From Streptomyces sp. SAI-135 (GTDB taxonomy: Bacteria; Actinomycetota; Actinomycetes; Streptomycetales; Streptomycetaceae): DNA of 64,000 nt. A program made the position numbers and the translations under genes. The stretch's first letter is position 1. The number at the start of each line of letters is the position of its first letter. The notes under the pieces are model-generated. The model was not told the DNA's origin. It saw only the letters and a list, made by a program, of their open reading frames with translations, and did not search any database. Where the stretch lies: NCBI RefSeq assembly GCF_029893805.1, contig NZ_JARXYP010000002.1:7068001-7132000 (forward strand). Direction: 5' to 3'. Shown one piece after another: positions 9,046-17,907 of the stretch.

Positions 9046-9981
9046 GTGACCTTGGTGACCGCGACGGAGCGGTCGGCACAGGACGCACCGCGCGCCGAGG
9101 GGGACCGCCGCCCTTCCGACCGCGGGGCCTGGTTCCTGGTGCTGCCCGCCCTGGTCCCGATCCTGGTGCTGAGCGTGGGACCGCTGCTGTACGGGATCCT
9201 GCTGGCCTTCACCGACGCCCAGTCGGGCCGGACCCGGGCCACGCAGTGGATCGGCGGCCTCAACTTCCAGGACCTGCTGCACGACACCCTGTTCTGGGAG
9301 TCGTTCCGGATCGGTCTGGTGTGGGCGGTCGGCGTGACCGTGCCGCAGTTCCTGCTGGCGCTCGGCCTCGCCCTCCTGCTGAACGAGGACCTCAAACTGC
9401 GCTGGCTCGCCCGCGCCCTCGCGATCATCCCGTGGGCCATGCCTGAGGTCGTCGTCGGTGTGATGTGGCGGCTCGTCTACAACCCGGACGCCGGTGTCCT
9501 CAACGAGACCCTGCGCACCCTCGGCCTCGGCGACGGCCGGGACTGGCTCAGCGGGCTGTCCACCGCCCTGCCCGCCGTGATCGTCGTCGGCGTGTGGGCC
9601 GGGATGCCGCAGACCACGGTCACCCTGCTCGCCGGCCTCCAGAACACCCCGCGCGAACTCCACGAGGCGGCCGCGATGGACGGCGCGGGCGCCTGGCGCA
9701 GATTCCGCACGGTCACCTGGCCCGCCCTCAGACCGGTCGCGCTCGCGATCACCGCGCTCAACTTCATCTGGAACTTCAACTCGTTCGCCCTGGTGTACGT
9801 GCTGACCAGCGGCGGGCCCGGCGGCCGCACCCGGCTGCCCATGCTCTTCGCCTACGAAGAGGCCTTCCGCTACGGCCAGTTCGGCTACGCGGCCGCGATG
9901 GGCTGTGTGATGGTCGCCGTCGTCTCCGTCCTGCTCGCCCTCTTCCTCGTCGGCCGCCTCAAGGGAGGTGACGAGGCATGA
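9046..9981 (+). CDS. ABC sugar transporter permease (MalF-like)
   Basis: First inner-membrane permease of a carbohydrate importer. The 311 residues hold about six membrane helices, starting with AWFLVLPALVPILVLSVGPL. The EAA loop contacting the ATPase reads ELHEAAAMDGAGAWRRFRTV. The start is GTG 9046, 8 bp after GAAGGAG; a nearby ATG at 9041 is out of frame. The stop overlaps the next permease start as ATGA. No ATPase is in the operon, as is common in Streptomyces, where one shared MsiK-type ATPase serves many sugar importers (established for the genus, inferred here). Confidence 0.92.
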   Translation: MTLVTATERSAQDAPRAEGDRRPSDRGAWFLVLPALVPILVLSVGPLLYGILLAFTDAQSGRTRATQWIGGLNFQDLLHDTLFWESFRIGLVWAVGVTVPQFLLALGLALLLNEDLKLRWLARALAIIPWAMPEVVVGVMWRLVYNPDAGVLNETLRTLGLGDGRDWLSGLSTALPAVIVVGVWAGMPQTTVTLLAGLQNTPRELHEAAAMDGAGAWRRFRTVTWPALRPVALAITALNFIWNFNSFALVYVLTSGGPGGRTRLPMLFAYEEAFRYGQFGYAAAMGCVMVAVVSVLLALFLVGRLKGGDEA

Positions 9982-10811
9982 GGACGAGCACCCTGGGCCG
10001 CGCCGGCCAGTACGGCGCCCTGCTCGCCTATCTGGTCTTCCTCGCCTTCCCCTTCCTCTGGCTGGTCTCCACCGCCTTCAAGTCCCCGCGGGAACTGGGC
10101 AGTCTGCACCCGACCTGGATCCCCCGGGACCCCACCCTCGACAACTTCCGGCAGGCCTTCGACGAACAGCCCCTGCTGCGCGCCGCCGGGAACTCCCTGC
10201 TCGCCGCGCTCGCCGCCGCCGTGATCGCCGTGCTGCTCGCGACCCCGCTCGCCTACGTCATGGCCCGCCACCGCACCCGGCTCGCGAAGGCGGCCACCGG
10301 CTGGGTGGTGGTCAGCCAGGCGTTCCCGCTCGTGCTGGTGATCATCCCGCTGTTCCTGGTGCTGAAGAACCTGCGGCTGGTCAACTCCCTCGCGGGACTG
10401 GTGCTGGTGTACGTCGTGTGGGCGCTGCCGTTCGCGCTGTGGATGCTCGTCGGCTACGTCCGAGCGGTGCCGACCGAGCTGGAGGAGGCGGCAGCCGTCG
10501 ACGGGGCCGGGCGGCTGCGGACCCTGGTGTCGGTGACGGCCCCGCTGCTCGCCCCGGGGATCGTGGCGACGGCGCTGTTCGCGTTCATCACCGCGTGGAA
10601 CGAGTTCTTCTTCGCGCTGGTGCTGCTGAAGACCGCGGACAAGCAGACCCTGCCGGTCGTCCTCACCCACTTCATCGGCGCGGAGGGCGTCGCCGACCTG
10701 GGCCCGCTCGCGGCGGCCGCCTTCCTCGCCACCCTGCCCTCGCTGGTCATCTTCGCGATCATCCAACGCCGCATCACGGGAGGCATGTTGGCCGGGGCGG
10801 TGAAGAGCTGA
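9978..10811 (+). CDS. ABC sugar transporter permease (MalG-like)
   Basis: Second permease of the importer, 277 residues with six predicted helices. The first begins AYLVFLAFPFLWLVSTAFKS and the EAA loop is ELEEAAAVDGAGRLRTLVSV. PVVLTHFIG near the C-terminus is typical of MalG-type subunits. The ATG at 9978 overlaps the upstream stop and is preceded by GGGAGGTG. Its stop (10809-10811) overlaps the ATG of the binding-protein gene, so all three genes are translationally coupled. Confidence 0.92.
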   Translation: MRTSTLGRAGQYGALLAYLVFLAFPFLWLVSTAFKSPRELGSLHPTWIPRDPTLDNFRQAFDEQPLLRAAGNSLLAALAAAVIAVLLATPLAYVMARHRTRLAKAATGWVVVSQAFPLVLVIIPLFLVLKNLRLVNSLAGLVLVYVVWALPFALWMLVGYVRAVPTELEEAAAVDGAGRLRTLVSVTAPLLAPGIVATALFAFITAWNEFFFALVLLKTADKQTLPVVLTHFIGAEGVADLGPLAAAAFLATLPSLVIFAIIQRRITGGMLAGAVKS

Positions 10812-12085
10812 TGCGCGCACGCTGGTTCACGGCGGTCCTCCTCCTGCTCCTGGCCGGGTGCACCGGCACCAGCGCCCCCGAGGACGGTCGCGTCACCCTG
10901 CGCTTCCAGTCCCTCGCCTGGCAGGAGGAGTCCGTCCAGGCCAACCAGGAACTCGTGAAGGAGTGGAACGCCACTCATCCGGACGTCAAGGTCGAGTATG
11001 TGCAGGGGAGTTGGGACAGCGTCCACGACCAGCTGCTCACCTCGTTCGAGGGCGGCGAGGCGCCCGACATCATCCACGACGCCTCCGACGACCTCGCGGA
11101 CTTCGCCTACGGCGGTTATCTCGCCGACCTCAGGGACCTGCTCCCCGCACGGCTGAAGTCGGACATCCCGCAGCGGAGCTGGGACACCACCACCTTCGGC
11201 GACGGCGTCTACGGCGTGCCCTTCCTCCAGGAGCCGCGGGTTCTCGTCGCCAACGCCGAGTGGCTGAGGGAGTCCGGTGTGCGGGTCCCGACGCCTGAAC
11301 ACCCGTGGAGCTGGCCGGAGTTCCGCCGGATCACCGAGCAGCTCAGCGGCGCGGGCAAGTACGGCGTGGCCTGGCCGCTCAAGGAGCCCGTCTCCGCGAC
11401 CCTCAACCTGTCGCTGTCGGCGGGCGGACAGCTCTTCCACCGGGGCGCCGACGGAAAGGTCGTCATCCGCTTCGAGAAGGCCGACGAGACCGTGCCCCGC
11501 GCCATCCACGACCAGGCGAACACCGACCGCAGCGCCTCGCCCACCACGCTCGGCAGCGGCGGCTCCGACACCCTGCCCGGCTTCTTCGGCGGCAAGTACG
11601 CGATGGTCCCGCTCGGGTTCTCCTACCGCCAGCAGATCACCCAGCAGGCCCCCGAGGGCTTCCGGTGGCAGGTCCTGCCCGCCCCGGCCGGCGCCGACGG
11701 ACTCACCCAGGGCGTCAGCCCGCAGACCCTGTCCGTCGCCGAGGACAGCCCGCACAAGAAGGAGGCCGCCGAGTTCATCGACTTCCTCCTCCAGCCGCGG
11801 AACATGGTCCGGCTGGCCCTGGGGGACTGGATGCTGCCCACCGGGACCGAGGCGCTGAAGGACCCCGCCCTGCGCACCGCGAAGGACGGCTGGGCGACGG
11901 GCACCGCCCTCGCCTCCCACCTCCGCTCGGCGCCCGCGCAGTCCGTCCGGGGCTATCCGGAATGGAAGGACAAGGTGGCCACCCCCGCCTTCCAGGAGTA
12001 CTACAGCGGGGCGATCGGCCTCGGTGAGCTGCGCACCCGCCTGGAGGAGGACGGAAACCTGGTGCTGGCCCGCTACCAGCGCTGA
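10811..12085 (+). CDS. Sugar-binding lipoprotein of the ABC importer
   Basis: Extracellular solute-binding protein (family 1) that delivers sugar to the two upstream permeases. The 424-residue product has a lipoprotein signal ending LLLLLAGC with Cys near residue 17. TLRFQSLAWQEESVQANQEL and NATHPDVKVEYVQGSWDSVH are the usual N-lobe blocks, and DIIHDASDDLADFAYGGYL is a typical hinge-side motif. The sugar is unknown. The binding protein is encoded last rather than first, which is less common. No further gene on this strand overlaps it, so the operon probably ends here. Confidence 0.92.
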   Translation: MRARWFTAVLLLLLAGCTGTSAPEDGRVTLRFQSLAWQEESVQANQELVKEWNATHPDVKVEYVQGSWDSVHDQLLTSFEGGEAPDIIHDASDDLADFAYGGYLADLRDLLPARLKSDIPQRSWDTTTFGDGVYGVPFLQEPRVLVANAEWLRESGVRVPTPEHPWSWPEFRRITEQLSGAGKYGVAWPLKEPVSATLNLSLSAGGQLFHRGADGKVVIRFEKADETVPRAIHDQANTDRSASPTTLGSGGSDTLPGFFGGKYAMVPLGFSYRQQITQQAPEGFRWQVLPAPAGADGLTQGVSPQTLSVAEDSPHKKEAAEFIDFLLQPRNMVRLALGDWMLPTGTEALKDPALRTAKDGWATGTALASHLRSAPAQSVRGYPEWKDKVATPAFQEYYSGAIGLGELRTRLEEDGNLVLARYQR

Positions 12086-12100
12086 CGACGGAAATCAGTT

Positions 12101-12125
12101 TGCACGAGACGTCTCGTCTCGTGCA
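12101..12125. promoter_or_regulatory. Inverted repeat ahead of the macrolide glycosyltransferase
   Basis: Two perfect 11-bp arms, TGCACGAGACG and CGTCTCGTGCA, are separated by TCT. The repeat lies 15 bp after the sugar-binding protein stop and 11 bp before the glycosyltransferase ATG at 12137. It could be an operator for a dimeric repressor, an RNA hairpin next to the ribosome site, or a terminator of the upstream operon. The near-palindromic DNA form and position favour a regulatory site; no T-run follows. Confidence 0.6.
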
Positions 12126-12136
12126 GGGTGGTCTCC

Positions 12137-13324
12137 ATGACCTCACACATCGCCATGTTCTCCATCGCCGCCCACGGCCACGTCAACCCCAGCCTCGAGG
12201 TGGTCCGCGAGCTCGTGGCGCGCGGGCACCGGGTCACGTACGCCGTCCCGCCCCTGTTCGCCGAGAAGGTCGCCGAGACCGGGGCGGAGGTGAAGCCGTG
12301 GAACTCGACGCTCCCCGGACCCGACGACGACCCGTCCGCCTGGGGCACCGAGCTCCTGGACCACGTGGAGCTCTTCCTCGCCGACGCCATGCAGGCCCTG
12401 CCCCAGCTCGCCGAGGCGTACGACGGAGACGAACCCGATCTCGTCCTGCACGACATCACCGCCTACCCGGCCCGCGTCCTGGCCCACCGCTGGGGCGTGC
12501 CCGCGATCTCCCTCTCCCCGAACCTCGTCGCCTGGGAGGGCTACGAAGAGGAGGTCGCCGAACCGATGTGGGCCGGGCCGAAGAGCACCGCACGCGGGCA
12601 GGCCTACTACGCCCGCTTCCAGGAGTGGCTGCGGGAGAACGGGATCGATCTGCACCCCGATGCCTTCGTCGGGCGCCCCGACCGGTCCCTCGTCCTGATC
12701 CCCAGGGCGCTCCAGCCCCACGCCGACCGGGTCGACGAGAGCGTGTACACGTTCGTCGGCGCCTGCCAGGGGGACCGCGGTTCCCAGGGGGAGTGGCGGC
12801 GCCCGGAGACGGCCGGGAAGGTGGCCCTGGTCTCCCTCGGCTCCTCCTTCACCAAGCGGCCCGACTTCTACAAGGAGTGCCTCAGGGCCTTCGGTGACCT
12901 GCCCGGCTGGCACCTCGTGCTCCAGATCGGCAGGCACGTCGACCCGGCCGAGCTGGGCGCCGTACCGGACAACGTGGAAGTGCGCTCCTGGGTACCGCAG
13001 TTGGCGGTGCTCAGGCAGGCCGACCTGTTCGTCACGCACGCCGGCGCGGGCGGCAGCCAGGAGGGACTGGCGACCGCCACGCCGATGATCGCCGTACCGC
13101 AGGCCGTGGACCAGTTCGGCAACGCCGCCATGCTCCAGGGGCTCGGGGTCGCCCGCCGGATCGACACCGAGGAGGCCACCGCCGAGGCGCTGCGCGAGGC
13201 CGCCCTCGCGCTCGTCGACGACCCCGAGGTCGCCCGCAGGCTCAAGGAGGTCCAGGCCGAGATGGCCCAGGAAGGCGGCACCCGCAGGGCCGCCGACCTC
13301 ATCGAGGCGCAACTGCGCGCATGA
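12137..13324 (+). CDS. mgt: Macrolide-inactivating glycosyltransferase (MGT/OleD-like)
   Basis: A 395-residue GT1 (GT-B fold) enzyme that transfers glucose from UDP-glucose to macrolides such as oleandomycin, giving resistance. The N-terminus MTSHIAMFSIAAHGHVNPSL carries the catalytic His of the OleD/OleI group. VLHDITAYPARVLAHRWG holds the partner Asp, and VTHAGAGGSQEGLATATP is the UDP-sugar signature near the C-terminus. The whole length reads like S. lividans Mgt/OleD as I remember it. I chose ATG 12137 over the upstream in-frame GTG 12128 because the family starts at this Met. A strong hairpin follows the stop. Other flavonoid or small-molecule acceptors are possible. Confidence 0.9.
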   Translation: MTSHIAMFSIAAHGHVNPSLEVVRELVARGHRVTYAVPPLFAEKVAETGAEVKPWNSTLPGPDDDPSAWGTELLDHVELFLADAMQALPQLAEAYDGDEPDLVLHDITAYPARVLAHRWGVPAISLSPNLVAWEGYEEEVAEPMWAGPKSTARGQAYYARFQEWLRENGIDLHPDAFVGRPDRSLVLIPRALQPHADRVDESVYTFVGACQGDRGSQGEWRRPETAGKVALVSLGSSFTKRPDFYKECLRAFGDLPGWHLVLQIGRHVDPAELGAVPDNVEVRSWVPQLAVLRQADLFVTHAGAGGSQEGLATATPMIAVPQAVDQFGNAAMLQGLGVARRIDTEEATAEALREAALALVDDPEVARRLKEVQAEMAQEGGTRRAADLIEAQLRA

Positions 13325-13326
13325 GT

Positions 13327-13363
13327 GAGGGCCCGTTGGCACCCCGGTGACCAACGGACCCTC
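13327..13363 (+). terminator. Hairpin terminator after mgt
   Basis: Arms GAGGGCCCGTTGG and CCAACGGACCCTC pair over 13 bp with one mismatch around an 11-nt loop, starting 3 bp after the mgt stop. There is no U-run, as is usual for Streptomyces hairpin terminators. It lies between convergent genes and may also serve the MMPL gene. Confidence 0.65.
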
Positions 13364-13396
13364 GGTACAAGGAGGTTCAGTCCCGCCCGGTGCGGG

Positions 13397-15661
13397 TCAG
13401 ACCCTCAGCGGCTCACTCTCGTCGTCCCGGGCCGCGGGCGTCGCCACGGCGTCCGCGGCCTCGTCGTGGGTGAGGTCGGGCAGCCTGTGCAGCCACTTCG
13501 GCAGGTACCAGTTGCGCTCGCCGAGCAGGGCCATGACCGCCGGGAGCAGCACGCCCCGGATGATCGTGGCGTCGATGAGCACCGCGGCCGCGAGGCCCAC
13601 GCCCATCTGCTTCATGGACTGCATGGACAGCGTCCCGAAGATCGCGAACACGGCGACCATGATGACGGCGGCGCTGGTGACGACACCGGCCGTGGTGACC
13701 ACGCCGTGCTGGATCGCGTCCTTGGTGCTGCGGCCCCGCAGGTGCGCCTCCCGGATCCGCGAGACCACGAACACGTGGTAGTCCATCGACAGGCCGAACA
13801 GGATCACGAAGAGGAACAGCGGCAGCCAGGTGATGATCGCGCCGACGCCCTCCGCGCCCACCAGCGAGGCGCCCCAGCCGTGCTGGAAGACCGCGACGAG
13901 GATGCCGTAGGCGGCGCCCACCGACAGCAGGTTGAGCACGATCGAGGTGATCGCCACCGTCAGCGAACGGAACGACAGCAGCATCAGCACGAACGCGAAG
14001 ACCACGACGAACGCGAACACCGGGACGACCGCTCCGGCCAGCTGGTCGTTGAAGTCCTTCGACCCGGCGACCTGTCCGGTGATGGGCGCCTCGACACCGT
14101 CGACCTTGCCGAGCGTGGCCGGCCGGACCTCGTCGCGCAGTTTGTCCAGGCTCTCACCGGCCTTGTCGAGGTCGGAACCGCCCACCAGCGGGACGTACAC
14201 GAAGGCGAGGTTCTGCGCGTCGTGCAGCTTGATCTCTACCGGGCCGCGCGAGGCGCCCGAGGAGATCGCCTTCGCCTTGAAGTCGGCCAGCGCGCCGGTG
14301 ACCTCGGGGGCGTTGATGTCGGCCGCCTTGACGACCACCTCGGCCGGCTCGGAGCCGCCCGGGAAGGCCTCGTTGACCCGGTTGTACGTCTGCACGATCG
14401 GCAGCGAGTCGCCGAACTCCTGGTCCAGGGTGAGGTTCTGGGTCTTCATGCCGAGCGCGGGTGCCGCGACGGCGAGCAGCGCGCCGGCCGCCACGACCAC
14501 CGAGACGACGGGCTTGGCCAGGACGCCCTTGAGCACGGCCGTCCAGAAACGGCTCTCCCGGTTGCCGCTCCGCTTGCGGCGCAGCCGGCTCTCCGGGTGC
14601 AGCCACGGGATCTTGCCCTTCTCGACCCGCTCGCCAAGGAGCGAGAGCAGCGCGGGCAGCACGGTCACGGAACCGACCATGGCCACCGCCACGACCATCA
14701 GCGAGGCCAGGCCCATCGCCTCGAACTCGGCGAGCCCGGTGAACAGCATGCCCGCCATGGCCACGCACACCGTGACACCCGAGACGATGATCGCGCGCCC
14801 ACTGGTCGCGGCGGCGATCCTGAGAGCGGTCTGCGAGTCCCGCCCCGCCTGCCGCTCCTCGCGCTCACGGCGCAGATAGAACAGGCAGTAGTCGACGCCC
14901 ACGGCCAGACCGACCAGCAGCATCACGGAGTTGGCGGTGTCGCTCATCGGCATGACATGGCTGACGATGCCCATCAGACCCATCGTCGCCATGATCGCGC
15001 TGACCGCCAGCAGAACCGGCAGCAGCGCCGCGACCAGGGCCCCGAACGCGATCAGCAGGATGCCGAGGGCCACCGGCACCGCGGAGAGCTCCGCCTTCTG
15101 GAAGTCGTCGCCGAACGCGTCGTCGAACGTCTTCATCATGCTGGCGCCGCCGATCTCCTCGATCCGCAGCGACTCGTGCTCCTTCTGCACCCCCTCGACG
15201 GCCTTCAGTACCGGCTCGACCCGCTCCCCGGCGGTGTCCGCGTCGCCGCGCATGTCGAACTGCACGAGCGCGCTGCGGCCGTCCTTGGAGATCGTGTTCG
15301 TGTCGTACGGCGAGGTGACGTCGGTGACCTTGCCGGTGCCCTCGACCGCCTTCACGACGGCGGCGACGGCCGCCCGGAAGTCGGCGTCGGTCGCCTTGCC
15401 GCCGGCATCCCTGGCCTGGATCAGCACCGACTCACTGGCCGGCTCGTCGATCCCGGCATCCTCGATGATCTTGGCGGCGGTGTGGGTCTCCCCCTTGAGC
15501 TGGTCGCTGTCCTTGACGTCGACCCGGCCGGCCGCCGAGCCGAGGCCCATCGCCAGGACGACGAACAGCACCCAGATACCGACGGCAGCCCATCGGTGCC
15601 GTGCGCTCCAGCCGCCGGCCCGGGCGGCCAGGCCACGCACCCTTGTGTCTCCGTTCCGCAT
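13397..15661 (-). CDS. MMPL/RND family transporter
   Basis: A 754-residue integral membrane exporter of the MmpL/ActII-3 type. It has one N-terminal helix (WAAVGIWVLFVVLAMGLGSA), a large extracytoplasmic domain, a five-helix block with LLVGLAVGVDYCLFYLRRE, a second extracytoplasmic domain, and a second block with LFGLSMDYHVFVVSRIRE. The two Asp-Tyr pairs are the proton-relay residues of the family. Relatives export lipids or antibiotics. The ATG at 15661 follows GAGGGGGC. It is convergent with mgt, which might suggest a shared detoxification theme, but no shared transcript is possible. Confidence 0.92.
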   Translation of the reverse strand: MRNGDTRVRGLAARAGGWSARHRWAAVGIWVLFVVLAMGLGSAAGRVDVKDSDQLKGETHTAAKIIEDAGIDEPASESVLIQARDAGGKATDADFRAAVAAVVKAVEGTGKVTDVTSPYDTNTISKDGRSALVQFDMRGDADTAGERVEPVLKAVEGVQKEHESLRIEEIGGASMMKTFDDAFGDDFQKAELSAVPVALGILLIAFGALVAALLPVLLAVSAIMATMGLMGIVSHVMPMSDTANSVMLLVGLAVGVDYCLFYLRREREERQAGRDSQTALRIAAATSGRAIIVSGVTVCVAMAGMLFTGLAEFEAMGLASLMVVAVAMVGSVTVLPALLSLLGERVEKGKIPWLHPESRLRRKRSGNRESRFWTAVLKGVLAKPVVSVVVAAGALLAVAAPALGMKTQNLTLDQEFGDSLPIVQTYNRVNEAFPGGSEPAEVVVKAADINAPEVTGALADFKAKAISSGASRGPVEIKLHDAQNLAFVYVPLVGGSDLDKAGESLDKLRDEVRPATLGKVDGVEAPITGQVAGSKDFNDQLAGAVVPVFAFVVVFAFVLMLLSFRSLTVAITSIVLNLLSVGAAYGILVAVFQHGWGASLVGAEGVGAIITWLPLFLFVILFGLSMDYHVFVVSRIREAHLRGRSTKDAIQHGVVTTAGVVTSAAVIMVAVFAIFGTLSMQSMKQMGVGLAAAVLIDATIIRGVLLPAVMALLGERNWYLPKWLHRLPDLTHDEAADAVATPAARDDESEPLRV

Positions 15662-15895
15662 GACGGGCTTGCCCCCTCGTGAGCGGTGACAGCCCCCTGC
15701 CGTCACCTTTCGTTTCGAAGGTATGAGCTGGATAAACCCGTCTCGTCCTGCTGGCCGGTGAAGTGCGGGGGTGCTCTGCTCCTCCCAGGGGACCGCGCGC
15801 CCTCCGTACTGGGGACGATCGTGACCCTTACATCTAACGGACCTCGTGCGGGGCGGTGATCAGGGTCCCCCGGCACCGGGTCCTAGGGTGGGCAC

Positions 15896-16450
15896 ATGAC
15901 GACGACGTACGCGGCGCTGCTGCGCGGAATCAACGTCGGCGGCAGCAGGAAGGTCCCCATGGCCGACCTGCGCACGCTGATGGAGGACCTCGGCCACGGC
16001 GGTGTACGCAGCTACCTGCAGAGCGGGCAGGCCGTCTTCACCGCCGACCACGGCGACGAGGAGTCCCTGGCCGCCGAGCTCACGGACGCGATCGAGAAGC
16101 GGTTCGGCTTCCCGGTCGACGTGATCGTCCGCGACCACGCCTACCTGAAGGCCGTCGCCGACAACTGCCCTTTCCCCGCCGCCGAGTTGGAGGGCAAGCA
16201 GCTCCACGTCACCTACTTCTCCGCCCCCGTCGACGCGAACCGCTTCGCGGAGATCGACCAGGCCGCCTACCTCCCCGAGGAGTTCCGCCTCGGCGACCGC
16301 GTCCTGTACCTGTACGCCCCGGACGGCCTCGGCCGCTCCAAGCTCGCCGAGCACCTGTCCAAGCCGCGCCTGAACAAGGGTGTGATCGCCACCAGTCGCA
16401 ACTGGAACACGGTCGTCAAGCTCGTGGAGTTGACGACGACGGCGGGTTGA
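15896..16450 (+). CDS. DUF1697 family protein
   Basis: A 184-residue soluble protein of the DUF1697 family, whose function is unknown. The N-terminus TYAALLRGINVGGSRKVPMA and the C-terminal block NKGVIATSRNWNTVVKLVEL are the family signatures. No signal peptide is present. It stands between the divergent MMPL gene and an MAB_1171c-type gene and shows no obvious functional partner. Confidence 0.88.
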   Translation: MTTTYAALLRGINVGGSRKVPMADLRTLMEDLGHGGVRSYLQSGQAVFTADHGDEESLAAELTDAIEKRFGFPVDVIVRDHAYLKAVADNCPFPAAELEGKQLHVTYFSAPVDANRFAEIDQAAYLPEEFRLGDRVLYLYAPDGLGRSKLAEHLSKPRLNKGVIATSRNWNTVVKLVELTTTAG

Positions 16451-16617
16451 GATCCGCCACAGTAACTTGCCGCGTCCATGCGAGCACCGTAGGTTGACAG
16501 GCGAAGCATGGGCTCGACGGCGCGCCTCGATGTGGATCTCGGCAGGGTTCGGGGGACGGAGAGACGCATGGTGAGCCAGGACGTGCTGGGCGCGCGGGGA
16601 CTTGCGGGTCGGTCGGC

Positions 16618-17907
16618 ATGAGCGGGGTGAACCTCGTGACGGTCGTCACGCTCCTCGGTGGCACGGCGTGGACGCTCCCCGCGCTGGTACGGCAGCGCTT
16701 TCGCGCTCCGATGCGGCTTCATCTGTGCCTGTCGATGTTCCTGCTCGGCATGGGAAACCTGCTGGGCCAGCTCCCCGGTCACGCGGTACTGGACGGCATC
16801 ACCTTCACCGGGTTCACGAAACTCACGTACAACGCGGCGATACTGACCGGACTCTGCCTCATGATCGGCTTCCTGCGTGAGCACCCGCTGCAACGCCGGT
16901 CCCTGGGCACCAGGGGCGAAGTGGTGCTCTGCCTGAGCTGCCTGACGGCGATGGCCGCCCTGACCGCGTCGCTGCCGCCGTATCTGCGCAACCACTCCCT
17001 GGCGGCGCCCTACCTGGACGACTGGCGCGTGCGCGCGTTCTACGACATCGGCGGCCTCTATCTGGTCTTCGGATACGCCACGTGCGCCCTGATCGCCGCC
17101 CGTCTCGCCCGGCGCGGCCAGCCGCTGCGCCGCGTCTCCCTGGGCACCGTCTCCGTCGGGCTGCTGGGGCTCTCCCTCAGCTGCGCCTTCCGCATCCTGT
17201 GGGTCAACTGCCGTGCGTTCCGCGACTTCGGGCACCACGTCACGTACGCGAACGCCTTTGTCTTCGGACAGGTGGCCGCCATCGCGGTGTGCGCGGGGCT
17301 GAGCCTGCCGTGCCTGGCCAGCACGGTCCAGTTCCTGCGCGAGAGGTCCTGCCACCGGGCCCGGTTCCGCGGCCTGGAGGAGCTGTGGCGGCGGCTCGCG
17401 GACCTCTATCCGGAGCTGGTGCTCGACCGCGCCCCCCGGTACCGGCGGCGGCCACCCCTGGACTACAGCTCGGTCGTCTACCGCCGGTACGTGGAGTGCC
17501 GGGACGGGCTCACCCGGCTCAGCCCCTATCTGCGCCGTGCGGCACAGGAAACGCCGTCGGCGGCCGGCACCTCGGCCGGGCCGGATCTCGCCCGCCTGGT
17601 CGACCGGGCGCTGCGCCTGCACGGCGACACGGACCTCGCGGACGGCGCGGCTTCGGCGCCGTCGATCGTCGTGGCCCCGGGCGGGGGCCACGACGCCGAC
17701 TACGAGAGCGATCTCGCGGGACTGATCGAACTCTCCCGCGGGCTGGAGGAACTGCGCACGGCTGCCCCACGGTCACGCTCCCGCGTCGTCGCGTCCGGAC
17801 GGCACCCCGCCGGCACCCTCAGCCGGAGCTCCGCGCGACCGGGACCGCGACCGGTCCCGGAGCCGTCCGCGGTGTCCGGTCGCGGGGACGGGCCCAACGG
17901 CGCATGA
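16618..17907 (+). CDS. MAB_1171c-type membrane protein
   Basis: A 429-residue membrane protein with about seven hydrophobic segments in its first 230 residues (beginning VNLVTVVTLLGGTAWTLPAL), then a cytoplasmic tail. The tail contains LEELWRRLADLYPELVL and YRRYVECRDGLTRLSPYLR, features I associate with the MAB_1171c/DUF6545 family of putative transporters. In Streptomyces this family often occurs near XRE and ImmA/IrrE genes; here those lie 13 kb away at the other end of the cyclitol operon. Its last 89 bp overlap the convergent acyltransferase gene. Function is unknown. Confidence 0.78.
   Translation: MSGVNLVTVVTLLGGTAWTLPALVRQRFRAPMRLHLCLSMFLLGMGNLLGQLPGHAVLDGITFTGFTKLTYNAAILTGLCLMIGFLREHPLQRRSLGTRGEVVLCLSCLTAMAALTASLPPYLRNHSLAAPYLDDWRVRAFYDIGGLYLVFGYATCALIAARLARRGQPLRRVSLGTVSVGLLGLSLSCAFRILWVNCRAFRDFGHHVTYANAFVFGQVAAIAVCAGLSLPCLASTVQFLRERSCHRARFRGLEELWRRLADLYPELVLDRAPRYRRRPPLDYSSVVYRRYVECRDGLTRLSPYLRRAAQETPSAAGTSAGPDLARLVDRALRLHGDTDLADGAASAPSIVVAPGGGHDADYESDLAGLIELSRGLEELRTAAPRSRSRVVASGRHPAGTLSRSSARPGPRPVPEPSAVSGRGDGPNGA

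Noticed and set aside
12101..12125. Terminator of the ABC sugar importer.
   Set aside because: Not excluded, but there is no U-run and it nearly touches the next gene's ribosome site, so I list it as regulatory.
13325..15682. 785-codon open frame on the plus strand.
   Set aside because: It mirrors the MMPL transporter gene; its translation is His/Arg/Asp-rich without any domain.
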